Assembly (NCBI RefSeq): GCF_014269025.2 | Contig: NZ_CP077094.1 | Span: forward strand, 3,596,001-3,660,000 | Direction of reading: 5' to 3' | Origin: Pseudomonas promysalinigenes | GTDB taxonomy: Bacteria; Pseudomonadota; Gammaproteobacteria; Pseudomonadales; Pseudomonadaceae | Length of the DNA: 64,000 nt | Shown here: positions 54,762 to 64,000 of the stretch, piece by piece | Position numbering within the stretch: position 1 is the stretch's first letter | Layout: every line of letters starts with the position of its first letter | Notes under the pieces: model-generated | Databases searched by the model: none | What the model was told of the DNA's origin: nothing | The model's input: the letters and a program-made list of their open reading frames with translations, nothing else | Program-made: the position numbers and the translations under genes

Positions 54762-56135
54762 ATGCGTGTTTTAACCCCCCTCGCCAGCGCGATGCTGCTA
54801 GCTATCGCATGCACCAACGTCGAGGCGATGTCCCTCAACGAAGCTATCCAGAGCGCCGTTGACTACCACCCGCAAATCAGCTCGAACCGCAACAGCAAGC
54901 TTTCCGCCGATGAAGATGTGAAATTTGCCCGGGGCGGCTACTACCCGAGCGTGGATCTGGTTGCAGGCTACGGGCGCCAGCGCTCGGACAACCTCAACAC
55001 CCGCGGCCTAAATGCCGACGGCAGCAGAAACCACAACAAGGAAACCCTGAACTACACCCAGTCCGAGCTGCGCCTGCGGCAGATGATTTTCGACGGTTTC
55101 AACACTGCCAATGAAGTGGGCCGCACCGAAGCGGTAGCCACCTCTCGCGCCTACTACACCCAGGCGGTCGCTCAAGACGTTGCCTTGCGCGCCATCGAGG
55201 TCTACCTGGAAGTGCTCAAGCGTCGTGAATTGGTGACGTTGGCCAAGAACAACTTGCAAGCCCATTTGCGCGTCAACGATCAGATCGGCCTGCGCAGTGA
55301 GCGTGGCGTCGGCAGCACCGCCGACCTCGACCAGTCCCGTGCCCGTCGCGCGCTGGCAGAAAACAACCTGGACACCGCCGAGGTCGACCTCGCCGATGCC
55401 GAAGCCAACTTCTACAGCGTGGTCGGCCGTATGCCCGACGAGCTGGAGGGGCCGCAGTCGGTAAAGATCGAGATGCCAACCACACTCGATGAAGCACGTG
55501 AAGGCTTGCGCCAGAACAACCCTTACCTCAAGTCTGCCCAGGCTGACGTCAACGCTGCCGAGAAGCAGTACGAAGTCGCCAAATCGCCGTTCTATCCACG
55601 CCTGGACGCAGTGCTGGCCACTGGTGCCAACAACAACCTGGGTGGCGAGAAAGGCCACAGCAACAACGACTGGCAGGCTGGCGTCGAGCTCAGCTACAAC
55701 CTGTTCCGCGGCGGCAGTGACAAGGCCCGCCTGCAATCGGATGCGCACAAGATCAATCAGGCGTTGGACATCCGCAACAATGCATTGCGCGAGCTGACCG
55801 AAAACCTCAGCCTGGCCTGGAACGCGATGAACAACGCGCGTAAACAAACACCGACTGCCCGTGAGTACGCCGAAACCACCCAACGCGTCCGTGCTGCTTA
55901 CCAAGACCAGTTCGGCCTTGGCCAGCGCACTCTGCTGGATGTGCTCGACAGCGAGAACGAGCTGTACAACGCCAACCGTCGCTACACCGAAGTGCGCTAC
56001 ACCGAAGAGTTCTCGATGTACCGTGTGCTGGCGACCATGGGTGAACTGCTGAGCAAGCAGCGCATCTCGCTACCACCAGAGGCCATCGCTACTAACGATG
56101 TTCGCACCGAGGCCAGGCTGCCCGATATGCGCTAA
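54762..56135 (+). CDS. TolC-family outer membrane protein (LapE/AggA-like)
   Basis: This 457-residue protein has a signal peptide (MRVLTPLASAMLLAIACTNVEA) and two OEP repeats of helices and strands typical of TolC channels. It resembles LapE/agglutination proteins, the outer-membrane pore of adhesin type I systems. It starts the divergent operon with the ABC and HlyD genes. GGGAGAAG upstream is a good ribosome site. A T8-tailed hairpin in its leader could attenuate transcription. Confidence 0.93.
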   Translation: MRVLTPLASAMLLAIACTNVEAMSLNEAIQSAVDYHPQISSNRNSKLSADEDVKFARGGYYPSVDLVAGYGRQRSDNLNTRGLNADGSRNHNKETLNYTQSELRLRQMIFDGFNTANEVGRTEAVATSRAYYTQAVAQDVALRAIEVYLEVLKRRELVTLAKNNLQAHLRVNDQIGLRSERGVGSTADLDQSRARRALAENNLDTAEVDLADAEANFYSVVGRMPDELEGPQSVKIEMPTTLDEAREGLRQNNPYLKSAQADVNAAEKQYEVAKSPFYPRLDAVLATGANNNLGGEKGHSNNDWQAGVELSYNLFRGGSDKARLQSDAHKINQALDIRNNALRELTENLSLAWNAMNNARKQTPTAREYAETTQRVRAAYQDQFGLGQRTLLDVLDSENELYNANRRYTEVRYTEEFSMYRVLATMGELLSKQRISLPPEAIATNDVRTEARLPDMR

Positions 56136-56201
56136 GCCTCGTTCGCGCTGGCCTGCATCACCCGCACAGCTACCCATCCACCCTGACGGGAGGAGGCCAT
56201 C

Positions 56202-58346
56202 GTGACCAGTATGCAAAGTGCGCAGCCGCGCCCGGATGTCGATGACCCACTGCTCGATGGCTTGCTGATTCTATGCCGGCTGCACGGCCGGCCAGCCAGC
56301 CGGGCCGGCCTGTGCAGCGGCCTGCCGCTGGCCCATCAGCGCCTGGGCCCAGCGCTGCTGCCACGGGCGGCCGCACGCGCAGGCTTGCAAGCACGGGTGC
56401 TCAAGCGGGCGCTGGACGACATCTCGGCACTGAACCTGCCTGTGCTGTTATTGCTAGGCAATGGCCGCAGCGCGGTCTTGCAGCGCTGGGGGGAAGACGG
56501 CCGCGCGCTGATTCTGCCCTGCGAGGCCGACGGTGGTGAGCAATGGGTAGAGCGTCAGGCGCTGGAGCAAGCCTACAACGGCCACGCCTTGTTCGCCCGC
56601 CCGCGGCATACGTTGGAAGACGTGCGCGCCCCCTTGCTCCCTAGGGTCAACGCCTGGTTCCGCGATACCTTGCGCCATTCCCGCTGGCTGTACGGCGACG
56701 CTTTGCTGGCCAGCCTGCTGATCAACCTGCTGGGCCTGATGGTGCCGCTGTTCGTCATGCAGACCTATGACCGGGTAGTGCCCAACCAGGCACTGTCGAC
56801 CTTGTGGATGCTGGTGGCCGGGTTGTTCATCGGCACCGCCTTCGAGCTGGTGCTGCGCATGGTCCGCGCCCACCTGCTCGACCAAGCCGGCAAGAAGACT
56901 GACCTGATTCTCTCCGCCACGCTGTTCGAACGCATCACCGGGATGGCGATGAAGGCCAAGCCCGCCACCATCGGTGGCTTCGCCCAAAGTATCCACGACT
57001 TCCAGGGCCTGCGTGAATTCCTCACCGCGGTCACCCTGACCAGCATCATCGACTTGCCTTTCGTCGCCCTGATGCTGTTGGTGATCGGCCTGCTCGGCGG
57101 CTGGCTGGTAGCCATACCACTGATCGCCTTCCCGGTGGCGGTAGGCTTTGCCTTGCTGATCCAAGCCCGCCTGCGCGACACCGTGCAAAAAAGCCTGAGC
57201 CTGGGCGCCGTGCGCCAGGCGCTTCTGATCGAAACCCTTGGCGGCCTGGAAACCCTCAAAGCCTGCGGTGCAGAAAGCGAGCGTCAGTACCAATGGGAAC
57301 ACACCAACGCCGCCATCGCCCGGCTCGATGCCCATGCCCGTAACTTGTCATCGCTGGCCAGCAATGGCACGTTGTTCATCCAGCAGTTCTGCGGCATGGC
57401 CACCATCGTTGCCGGCGTGTACAGCATCATCGCCGGTAACCTCAGCGTCGGCGCGCTGGTCGCCAGCTATATGCTCGGTAGCCGGGTACTGGCACCGCTG
57501 GGGCAGATCGCCGGCTTGATCACCCGCTACCAGCAGGCACAGCTGACCATGCGCAGCACCGACGCCCTGATGGCCCTGCCCCAGGAACGTCAGCCCGACC
57601 AGCAAGCGTTGGAGCACACCACGCTCAAAGGCGAGTTGGCGCTGAGCCACGTCAGCTTCCGCTACCCAGGGCAGACAAACCCAGCCCTGCAGGATGTGAG
57701 CCTTGTGGTAACTCCGGGCGAGCGTATCGGCATCATCGGCCGCAGCGGTTCGGGCAAAAGCACCTTGGGCCGCATGCTGATGGGTTTTCACCACCCCGAT
57801 GAGGGCCAGGTGTTGCTGGACAACCTCGACTTGCGCCAACTGGACATCGCCGACTTGCGCAGCCAGATCGGCTACGTTGCCCATGACCTATCACTGCTGG
57901 CCGGCAGCCTGCGTGACAACCTGACCTTGGGCGCACGCCACATCAGCGATGCACGCATGCTGGAAGTAGCCGAACTGACCGGGGTCAGCGAACTGGCCAG
58001 GCAGCACCCCAACGGCTTCGATCGCCCAGTGGGCGAACGCGGGCAGCTGCTGTCCGGCGGCCAGCGCCAGGCCGTGCTGCTGGCCCGCGCACTGCTGCTG
58101 GAGCCGCCGATCCTGATCCTGGACGAACCCACTAGCCACATGGATAACAGCAGCGAAGAGCAACTGCGCCAGCGTCTGCTTGCCTGGGTGCCCGGTAAAA
58201 CCCTGCTGCTGGTCACCCACCGCACCTCCATGCTCAGCCTGGTGGACCGCCTGGTGGTGCTGGACAACGGCAAAGTCGTCGCAGACGGGCCGAAAGATGC
58301 CGTTGTCGACGCCCTGCGCAAAGGTCGTATTGGCTCTGCTTTGTAG
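56202..58346 (+). CDS. Type I secretion ABC transporter (LapB-like)
   Basis: This 714-residue protein has an N-terminal C39-like domain (1-135) without a visible Asp-Cys-Gly catalytic motif, hence probably non-cleaving as in HlyB and LapB. A six-helix membrane domain (about 150-440) and an ATPase domain follow (about 480-714, Walker A GRSGSGKST, signature LLSGGQRQAVLLARAL, Walker B ILILDEPTSHMD). It would drive export of the divergently encoded RTX adhesin. It begins 66 bp after the TolC gene. Confidence 0.94.
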   Translation: MTSMQSAQPRPDVDDPLLDGLLILCRLHGRPASRAGLCSGLPLAHQRLGPALLPRAAARAGLQARVLKRALDDISALNLPVLLLLGNGRSAVLQRWGEDGRALILPCEADGGEQWVERQALEQAYNGHALFARPRHTLEDVRAPLLPRVNAWFRDTLRHSRWLYGDALLASLLINLLGLMVPLFVMQTYDRVVPNQALSTLWMLVAGLFIGTAFELVLRMVRAHLLDQAGKKTDLILSATLFERITGMAMKAKPATIGGFAQSIHDFQGLREFLTAVTLTSIIDLPFVALMLLVIGLLGGWLVAIPLIAFPVAVGFALLIQARLRDTVQKSLSLGAVRQALLIETLGGLETLKACGAESERQYQWEHTNAAIARLDAHARNLSSLASNGTLFIQQFCGMATIVAGVYSIIAGNLSVGALVASYMLGSRVLAPLGQIAGLITRYQQAQLTMRSTDALMALPQERQPDQQALEHTTLKGELALSHVSFRYPGQTNPALQDVSLVVTPGERIGIIGRSGSGKSTLGRMLMGFHHPDEGQVLLDNLDLRQLDIADLRSQIGYVAHDLSLLAGSLRDNLTLGARHISDARMLEVAELTGVSELARQHPNGFDRPVGERGQLLSGGQRQAVLLARALLLEPPILILDEPTSHMDNSSEEQLRQRLLAWVPGKTLLLVTHRTSMLSLVDRLVVLDNGKVVADGPKDAVVDALRKGRIGSAL

Positions 58347-58355
58347 GAGTTCACC

Positions 58356-59708
58356 ATGCCTCTCACGCACAACGTACGCAGCGGCCATGGCACCGACAAA
58401 CGGGCCGAACATGACTACATGCCGGAATTGGCCGGCGCCACCTTACAGGATTCGCCTCGCTTCTCGCGCCTGACCGTATGGCTGGCTGCAGCACTGTTAC
58501 TGGCGGCGCTGGTCTGGGCGAGCCTGGCGGTGCTCGACGAAGTGACGGTAGGTGAAGGTAAGGCCATCCCATCAAGCAAAGTGCAGGTGGTGCAGAACCT
58601 TGAAGGCGGTATCGTCACCGAAATCTTCGTGCGCGAAGGCCAGATGGTCGAGAAAGGTGCCACGCTGCTGCGTCTGGACGACACCCGCTTCAAGTCCAAC
58701 AAAGGCGAAAGCGAAGCCGACCGATACGCCCTGACAGCCCAGGTCGAGCGCCTAGCGGCAGAGGCCGAGGGGCGGCCCTTCGTGCTGTCGGACGAAGTGC
58801 GCGCCAAAGCCCCCCAGGTCGCTGAAGACGAGATTGCCCTGTATGGCTCGCGTCAGCGACGCCTGGCCAGCGAAAAACAAACCCTCAACGAGCAACTACG
58901 GCAGAAGAACCAGGAGCTTGCCGAATTTCGCTCCAAAGTCGATCAATACCGCTCGGCGGTAGCGCTGCTGCAGCAGGAAACGGACATGTCGGCGCCCTTG
59001 GTCAGCAAAGGGGCCATTTCCCCAGTGGAAATTCTTCGCCTCAAACAGCGCACCGTGGAGGCACGTGGCCAACTCAACGCCACCAGCCTGGCCATCCCAC
59101 GGGCCGAAGCGGCGATCGCCGAGATCAAGAGCAAGATCGAAGAGTCCGAAGCAAGCTTCCGCTCGGACGCAGCCAAAGAGCTCAACGACAAACGCACCGA
59201 GTTGTCCAAGATAACCGCCACCAGTATCGCCATCGACGACCGGGTCAACCGCACCACCGTGGTGTCACCCGTGCGCGGGATCGTGAAGCTGCTCAAGGTC
59301 AACACCATCGGTGGTGTGGTGCAGCCAGGCAGCGATCTGGTGGAGATCGTGCCGATCGAAGACAACCTGCTGATCGAGGCCAAGGTGCGCCCGCAGGACG
59401 TAGCCTTCCTGCACCCGGGGCAACCGGCCATGGTCAAGTTCAGCGCCTACGACTACACCATTTATGGCGGGCTCAAGGGCAAGCTGGAGCTGATAAGCGC
59501 GGATACCGTAACCGATGAAAAGGGCAACGCGTTTTATCTGATCCAAGTGCGAACCGATAAGAACCACCTGGGCGGGGACAACAAGCCGCTGCTGATCATC
59601 CCCGGGATGGTGGCCACGGTGGATATCATCACTGGGCAGAAAAGTGTGCTGGATTATCTGCTCAAGCCGGTGCTCAAGGCACGAACCGAGGCGCTGCGCG
59701 AGCGGTGA
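58356..59708 (+). CDS. Type I secretion membrane fusion protein (LapC/HlyD-like)
   Basis: This 450-residue periplasmic adaptor has one inner-membrane helix (about 38-60), a lipoyl half-motif (VVQNLEGGIVTEIFVREGQM), a long coiled coil (about 110-310) and the closing beta-barrel region with VRGIVKLLKVNTIGGVVQPG. It links the LapB-like ATPase to the TolC-like pore. TAGGAG upstream is a good ribosome site, and it starts nine bases after the ABC gene stop. Confidence 0.94.
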   Translation: MPLTHNVRSGHGTDKRAEHDYMPELAGATLQDSPRFSRLTVWLAAALLLAALVWASLAVLDEVTVGEGKAIPSSKVQVVQNLEGGIVTEIFVREGQMVEKGATLLRLDDTRFKSNKGESEADRYALTAQVERLAAEAEGRPFVLSDEVRAKAPQVAEDEIALYGSRQRRLASEKQTLNEQLRQKNQELAEFRSKVDQYRSAVALLQQETDMSAPLVSKGAISPVEILRLKQRTVEARGQLNATSLAIPRAEAAIAEIKSKIEESEASFRSDAAKELNDKRTELSKITATSIAIDDRVNRTTVVSPVRGIVKLLKVNTIGGVVQPGSDLVEIVPIEDNLLIEAKVRPQDVAFLHPGQPAMVKFSAYDYTIYGGLKGKLELISADTVTDEKGNAFYLIQVRTDKNHLGGDNKPLLIIPGMVATVDIITGQKSVLDYLLKPVLKARTEALRER

Positions 59709-59751
59709 CTGAGGGGGATTTCGTGAGGGCGGCCAGGTGCCCCCCCCTCAG

Positions 59752-59803
59752 TCCTGCGTTTGTTTCGGGCCAGTTATTTCTGTGGGGTTCGCGCGCAGAA
59801 GCC
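59752..59803 (+). repeat. Partial copy of the intergenic repeat seen at 25.7 kb
   Basis: GTTTGTTTCGGGCCAGTTAT and the following segment up to CGCGCAGAAGCC match the inner part of the 25694-25790 element. It lies between the convergent HlyD-like and tapT genes. Confidence 0.65.
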
Positions 59804-60400
59804 TTAACAACCATGATTGCGCTCGAACACCTCAGCCCCCATCGCCTTGATCTGCCCTTCGATCAACGCCTCGAACGGCCGCAGCAGCTCATCGAAACTG
59901 GCTGGCTGCTCCAGCACGTTCAACGCCTGCACCACGGCCTCGATGGTCGACACCGCCCCCGGCTCCGGGGCCTTGCGCAGGCGATAGCGCGAGGGTGTCA
60001 CCTCAGCCAGGGTCACTCGGGGCAGAGCATCAAGCAGCGGATTCAAATACAGCAATTTGCGCGCCTTGCGCCAGGTGCCGTCGGGGACGATCAACAGGTA
60101 TGGCCTATCGTCGGTTTCGCAATAGGCAGCCAGCGCTTGGGCCTGCTCGCCAGGGAACAGCAGCACAGGGCGATAACCCGGCGTCGCCAGCAGCTCGGCC
60201 AGATCATCGAACACCTCCCCAACCCGCAGTTCGGCATTGACCAGGCCCAAGGCGGCCAGGCGCGCGGTATTCAATGCGTGGGCGGTTTCACTGGGGTGCT
60301 GCAGCAGGAGCACACGGGTGCGGCTGCCAAGGTTGGGGATCAGTGGGCAAAGACAATGGTCGAGCGGGCGCTGGCAGCGATCGCAGCGGGGTCTGGGCAT
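59804..60400 (-). CDS. tapT: tRNA-uridine aminocarboxypropyltransferase (DTW domain)
   Basis: This 198-residue protein has an N-terminal zinc-like cluster (CDRCQRPLDHCLCP) and the DTW family motif in LLIVPDGTWRKARKLL, with PSRYRLRKAPEPGAVSTIEA downstream. TapT makes acp3U at position 47 of some tRNAs from S-adenosylmethionine. The visible motif is DGTW where the family name motif is DTW, which is normal for this branch. Confidence 0.9.
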   Translation of the reverse strand: MPRPRCDRCQRPLDHCLCPLIPNLGSRTRVLLLQHPSETAHALNTARLAALGLVNAELRVGEVFDDLAELLATPGYRPVLLFPGEQAQALAAYCETDDRPYLLIVPDGTWRKARKLLYLNPLLDALPRVTLAEVTPSRYRLRKAPEPGAVSTIEAVVQALNVLEQPASFDELLRPFEALIEGQIKAMGAEVFERNHGC

Positions 60401-60469
60401 GAGGTTCTCCGTTGGCGGAGTATTTTGCCATATGCCGTGATTTTGGGCCCGCTTTGCGGGCCAAGGGCC

Positions 60470-62035
60470 TCAGCGGTTGAAACGCTCCGCCAGGCTATGC
60501 AGGTACTCGGCCATCCGCTCCAGTTCCTGGCTGATTTCGGCTCCCTGTTTGGCTTGCCCCGCCGTCTGGTCGCACAGATGAGCTATACGCACGATTTGCT
60601 GGTTGATGTCCTCAGCTACATGGCTCTGCTGCTCCGATGCGGTAGCCATCTGCTGGCTCATGCCAGTGATGCGGCTCACCGCCTGGGCGATGCCGGCCAG
60701 CGCCGCCTGCACGGCCTCAACGCTGTGCACGCTGTCTCGGGAAATCTGCTCGCCCCGGCTGGCCGTGCTGACCGCCCGCTCGGCCCCGGCGCGCAACGAG
60801 GCGATGATCTGATGAATCTCGTCGGTGGACGAGCGCGTACGCTGCGCCAATGAGCGCACTTCGTCTGCCACTACTGCGAAGCCCCTACCCTGCTCCCCGG
60901 CTCGGGCCGCCTCGATGGCGGCATTGAGCGCCAGCAGGTTGGTCTGTTCGGCAATCGAGGTGATCACATCGACCACGCTGCCGATCGACTGGGTCTGCTG
61001 AGCCAGGGCATTGACCGCCTGGCCGATGTCGCTGACAGCTTCACTCATGCTCCCCATGGCTTTGAGACTCTGCTGGGCCAGTTCGCTGCCATGCTGGGCC
61101 AGCTGATCGGCATCACCGGCAGCATGGGCAGTGCTCTGCACATTCACGGTCACTTGCGCAATGGTCGCTGCCATTTGCGCAATGGCAGTGGCCGACTGGT
61201 CGGTTTCACTGCGTTGGCGGTCGAGCATCTGAGCCTGGGCATCGGACAAGTCGGCCGACTGAGCGGCCCGCGATTTGACCCCAATGCCAGCATCCACCAG
61301 GCGAGTAAGCGCGGTTTGCAAACGCGCCTCCTCGCTGATGATCGCCAGGTCCAGCTGGCCACGCAGGCCGCTGTTGTCGCTGTAGGTCAGGGCCACCAAT
61401 GGGCTGGTGAAGGCTTTGGGATGCTCGGCAAGGGTGCGGCGGATCGCTCGGTTCTGTTGCTGTTCGAGTACGCACCAGGCCACTAGCATGCTTGCCATCA
61501 GCACCGCCAAAGCCCCGTAGGGCGGCAGCCACAGATAGGCCGCCGCCGACACCAGGCCAGCCCCGAGCAGAGGCCAACCATGCCCCAGTACGTAGCCCAG
61601 GCGAGCCGCCGCCGGAACCGCCGACTTGCCGCCGCGCAGGCGCGCATAGAGCGCTTGGGCGCGGCGGATCTGCTCGCGGCTTGGCACGGAGCGGACTGAC
61701 TCGTAACCGCTGATGCGGCCATTTTCATAAATCGCCGTGACGTAGGCGCTTACCCAGTAGAAATCGCCATTTTTAGCCCGGTTCTTGACCACCCCCATCC
61801 ACGGCTTGCCTTGCCTGATGGTTTCCCACATATGGGCGAACACGGCAGCGGGCATGTCCGGATGACGCACCAGATTATGCGGCTGCCCAACCAATTCTTC
61901 GTAGGTGAAGCCGCTGATCGCCACAAAGGCGTCGTTGCAATAGGTGATGCGGCTGTCCAGGTCCGTGGTCGAGATCAGGCGCTGTTCGCTGGGGAAGGTT
62001 CTTTCGTGCTCGGTGACGGGCATATTCATCCGCAT
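60470..62035 (-). CDS. Aer-like PAS chemoreceptor
   Basis: This 521-residue protein has an N-terminal PAS domain (about 15-120, with [20 protein letters not shown]), a hydrophobic membrane hairpin (about 150-200) and a methyl-accepting signalling domain with the conserved tip [20 protein letters not shown]. It resembles Aer-type aerotaxis or energy-taxis receptors with a cytoplasmic PAS sensor and no periplasmic domain. AAAGGA lies nine bases upstream of the ATG at 62035, which was chosen over ATGs at 62029 and 62023. It is next to gbuR. Confidence 0.9.
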   Translation of the reverse strand: MRMNMPVTEHERTFPSEQRLISTTDLDSRITYCNDAFVAISGFTYEELVGQPHNLVRHPDMPAAVFAHMWETIRQGKPWMGVVKNRAKNGDFYWVSAYVTAIYENGRISGYESVRSVPSREQIRRAQALYARLRGGKSAVPAAARLGYVLGHGWPLLGAGLVSAAAYLWLPPYGALAVLMASMLVAWCVLEQQQNRAIRRTLAEHPKAFTSPLVALTYSDNSGLRGQLDLAIISEEARLQTALTRLVDAGIGVKSRAAQSADLSDAQAQMLDRQRSETDQSATAIAQMAATIAQVTVNVQSTAHAAGDADQLAQHGSELAQQSLKAMGSMSEAVSDIGQAVNALAQQTQSIGSVVDVITSIAEQTNLLALNAAIEAARAGEQGRGFAVVADEVRSLAQRTRSSTDEIHQIIASLRAGAERAVSTASRGEQISRDSVHSVEAVQAALAGIAQAVSRITGMSQQMATASEQQSHVAEDINQQIVRIAHLCDQTAGQAKQGAEISQELERMAEYLHSLAERFNR

Positions 62036-62166
62036 CTCAAACGGTCCTTTCAAGATGAGTGGATAATCAACGCGCCTTTATTTATTTAGCAGAGCGCTAG
62101 CAAGTTAGCGGTCAACTTTTGAAGGACATGAGTAGCACTCGAAAAAATTTATCCAGAACGTTCCCG

Positions 62167-63060
62167 TCATCCTGCGTAGAGCTGGCTTTTAAGCAGGTCA
62201 CGGAACGTTTGAATCAGCGGTTCGCGACTACGGCCTCGGCGGATGATCAACGAGAATGGCGCCTGATAGCCGAAAGTCGCAGGCGATAGCACTCGAAGGT
62301 CACCCTTGTCCGCCCATGCTTGCGCATAATGTTCGGGCAGATAACCAATGTAAGCCCCAGACAGGATCAGAATCAGCTGCGCCTCCATACTTTCCACGGT
62401 CGCGGCACTGTGTTTGAAACCGTGCCGAGCCAGCTCCGCCTGGCTCCAATAACCGCGCCCGACCATGCGTTGCTGGGTCACCACTTGCTCCGGGATGCGC
62501 CGTTCGGCAAACAACGGGTGGCGGCTGCTGCAATACAGCCAGTGCTGCTCGCGGTAGAGCGGTTGATAAAGCAGGCCGCTCATACGCGACGAGAATGCGC
62601 CAATGGCCAGATCCAAGCGGTTGTCCTGCACCCCGAGCTGCAACTCGTAAGGGCTGGAAACCGACAGGTGCAAATGCACAGCGGGGTGTTCCTGGCTATA
62701 GGCACCGATGACCTCGGCCAAGGGTAGCGCGCGATCACCGACGGTCGAGTCGATCACCCCCAGGTTCAGAGTGCCGCGCAACTCGCCCTTGAGCGCAGCG
62801 GCGTACTGCTCGAAGCCGTCCAGTTCAGCCAGCAGGCGCAAGGTTTCCTGGTGAAACAGTTCACCTTTGCTGGTCAGGCTGAAACCGCCCCGGCCACGGT
62901 GACACAGTACAAGCCCCAAGGCCCCTTCGAGCTGGCTCATGTAGGTGCTGATGGCCGAGGTGGACAGATTCAGCTCGCGCTGGGCATTGGCGAAGCCCTG
63001 ATGGCGCACCACGCTGACGAAGATGCGTAGCAGTTTCAGGTCGGGCAAGGTCGAGGCCAT
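62167..63060 (-). CDS. gbuR: LysR-family regulator (GbuR-like)
   Basis: This 297-residue protein has a LysR winged helix (LLRIFVSVVRHQGFANAQRE, then TSAISTYMSQLEGALG) and a substrate-binding-like effector domain. It is divergent from the guanidinobutyrase gene, and in P. aeruginosa gbuR has the same position relative to gbuA. It is therefore expected to activate gbuA in response to 4-guanidinobutyrate. Naming rests mainly on context. Confidence 0.8.
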   Translation of the reverse strand: MASTLPDLKLLRIFVSVVRHQGFANAQRELNLSTSAISTYMSQLEGALGLVLCHRGRGGFSLTSKGELFHQETLRLLAELDGFEQYAAALKGELRGTLNLGVIDSTVGDRALPLAEVIGAYSQEHPAVHLHLSVSSPYELQLGVQDNRLDLAIGAFSSRMSGLLYQPLYREQHWLYCSSRHPLFAERRIPEQVVTQQRMVGRGYWSQAELARHGFKHSAATVESMEAQLILILSGAYIGYLPEHYAQAWADKGDLRVLSPATFGYQAPFSLIIRRGRSREPLIQTFRDLLKSQLYAG

Positions 63061-63284
63061 GGTGCAACAGTTCCGCAGCAGTATTTGCGGGAAGTCTAAC
63101 CGCTGCGACCGGCGTTAGTTCAGAAATTCCTGAAGTAAGTATTTGCCGGTAGCGATTTTTCCTACGCACTACCTTGCGCAGACTTGGCCGAAACGTCCCT
63201 GCCCGCCAAGCATTGAGCCCTTGAAGGCGCGCGGCGGAACAGGTTCGAACAAACACAACAATCGACCGACTGATGAGGCCCACC

Positions 63285-64000
63285 GTGGACAAAGTTTTGC
63301 ATCAACCACTGGGCGGCAACGAAATGCCGCGTTTCGGCGGCATCGCCACCATGCTGCGTCTGCCCCACCTGCAAAGTGCCGAAGGCCTGGACGCCGCGTT
63401 CATCGGCGTGCCATTGGACATCGGCACCTCGCTGCGCTCCGGCACCCGTTTCGGCCCGCGGCAGATCCGCGCCGAATCGGTGATGATCCGCCCCTACAAC
63501 ATGGCTACAGGCGCTGCCCCGTTCGACTCGCTGTCGGTGGCCGACATCGGCGATGTGGCTATCAACACGTTCAATCTGCTCGACGCCGTGCGCATCATCG
63601 AAGAGGCCTACGACGAGATCCTCGAACACAACATCATCCCGATGACCTTGGGTGGCGACCACACCATCACCCTGCCGATCCTGCGTGCCCTGCACAAGAA
63701 GCACGGCAAGATTGGCCTGGTACACATCGATGCCCATGCCGACGTCAACGACCATATGTTCGGCGAGAAGATCGCCCACGGCACCACCTTCCGCCGCGCC
63801 GTGGAAGAAGGCCTGCTCGATTGCGACCGCGTCGTGCAGATCGGCCTGCGTGCCCAGGGTTACACCGCCGACGATTTCAACTGGAGCCGCCGCCAGGGCT
63901 TTCGTGTCGTGCAGGCCGAAGAGTGCTGGCACAAGTCGCTTGAGCCGCTGATGGCCGAAGTGCGCGAGAAAGTCGGTGGTGGCCCGGTGTACCTGTCGTT
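63285..64000 (+). CDS. gbuA: Guanidinobutyrase (arginase/agmatinase family), partial
   Basis: The gene runs off the right edge; about 239 codons are visible. The protein begins VDKVLHQPLGGNEMPRFGGI and carries the ureohydrolase manganese motifs LGGDHTIT and HIDAHADVND. Sequence and gene order match GbuA, which splits 4-guanidinobutyrate into 4-aminobutyrate and urea in the arginine transaminase/guanidino route. Agmatinase is the alternative. The GTG at 63285 has GAGG six bases upstream; an ATG 12 bp earlier is possible. Confidence 0.9.
   Translation, partial: MDKVLHQPLGGNEMPRFGGIATMLRLPHLQSAEGLDAAFIGVPLDIGTSLRSGTRFGPRQIRAESVMIRPYNMATGAAPFDSLSVADIGDVAINTFNLLDAVRIIEEAYDEILEHNIIPMTLGGDHTITLPILRALHKKHGKIGLVHIDAHADVNDHMFGEKIAHGTTFRRAVEEGLLDCDRVVQIGLRAQGYTADDFNWSRRQGFRVVQAEECWHKSLEPLMAEVREKVGGGPVYLS

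Overview
The window comes from a Pseudomonas chromosome, most likely the P. putida group. Support comes from the high-GC coding style, the phhR-phhAB block, the aot-argR-aru arginine locus with an AraC-type ArgR, an AST pathway made of two paralogous succinyltransferase subunits, P. putida-type REP elements, and a LapA-like RTX adhesin carrying a LapG cleavage motif. No rRNA, tRNA, CRISPR array, prophage or insertion sequence was seen.

Layout. Positions 1-7020 (minus strand) hold arginine uptake and catabolism: aotJ-aotQ-aotM-aotP-argR-aruC-aruF-aruG, with aruG cut by the window edge. ArgR-type operators precede aotJ and aruC, and terminator-like stem-loops lie between aotJ/aotQ and aruC/aruF. 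Next come acsA (7605-9566) and a small secreted DUF2790 protein. Positions 10331-13331 are the phenylalanine hydroxylation unit (phhR divergent from phhAB, with a TyrR/PhhR box between them). A 1,394-residue dermonecrotic-toxin-like protein follows (13871-18055); its C-terminus looks like a deaminase toxin domain. Then come an MFS transporter, a YdiJ-type FAD/Fe-S dehydrogenase, a LysR regulator and an AroP-type permease. A gene-free 1-kb gap (25021-26061) carries a 64-bp inverted repeat.

Positions 26062-31388 are conserved housekeeping genes: rluB, scpB, scpA, a YciO-type protein and a PHP exoribonuclease on the minus strand, divergent from yciB-yciI. A Cpx-like module follows (regulator, Spy/CpxP-like chaperone, kinase; 31520-34136), with a GTAAA-N6-GTAAA box before the chaperone gene. 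Positions 34281-45600 hold a nitroreductase, TrkH, an AraC regulator, small membrane and redox proteins, a PlpD-like patatin autotransporter, a MarR regulator, RecQ, a YecA protein and YbaN.

Positions 45692-59708 form a complete adhesin system. It has a 2,867-residue RTX adhesin with a LapG-type TAAG site, two families of long tandem repeats, a VWA domain and RTX nonapeptides. Divergent from it are its apparent type I secretion system genes (TolC-like, LapB-like ABC protein, LapC/HlyD-like). The window ends with tapT (DTW domain), an Aer-like chemoreceptor, and a GbuR-like LysR regulator divergent from a guanidinobutyrase gene truncated by the window end. Arginine and guanidino-compound use therefore appears at both ends.

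The observations most worth following are the deaminase-like toxin C-terminus with no visible immunity gene, the adhesin with 608-bp repeats that look identical at DNA level, PhhR's altered GAFTGA and Walker B motifs, and three stem-loops that may set gene ratios inside operons.
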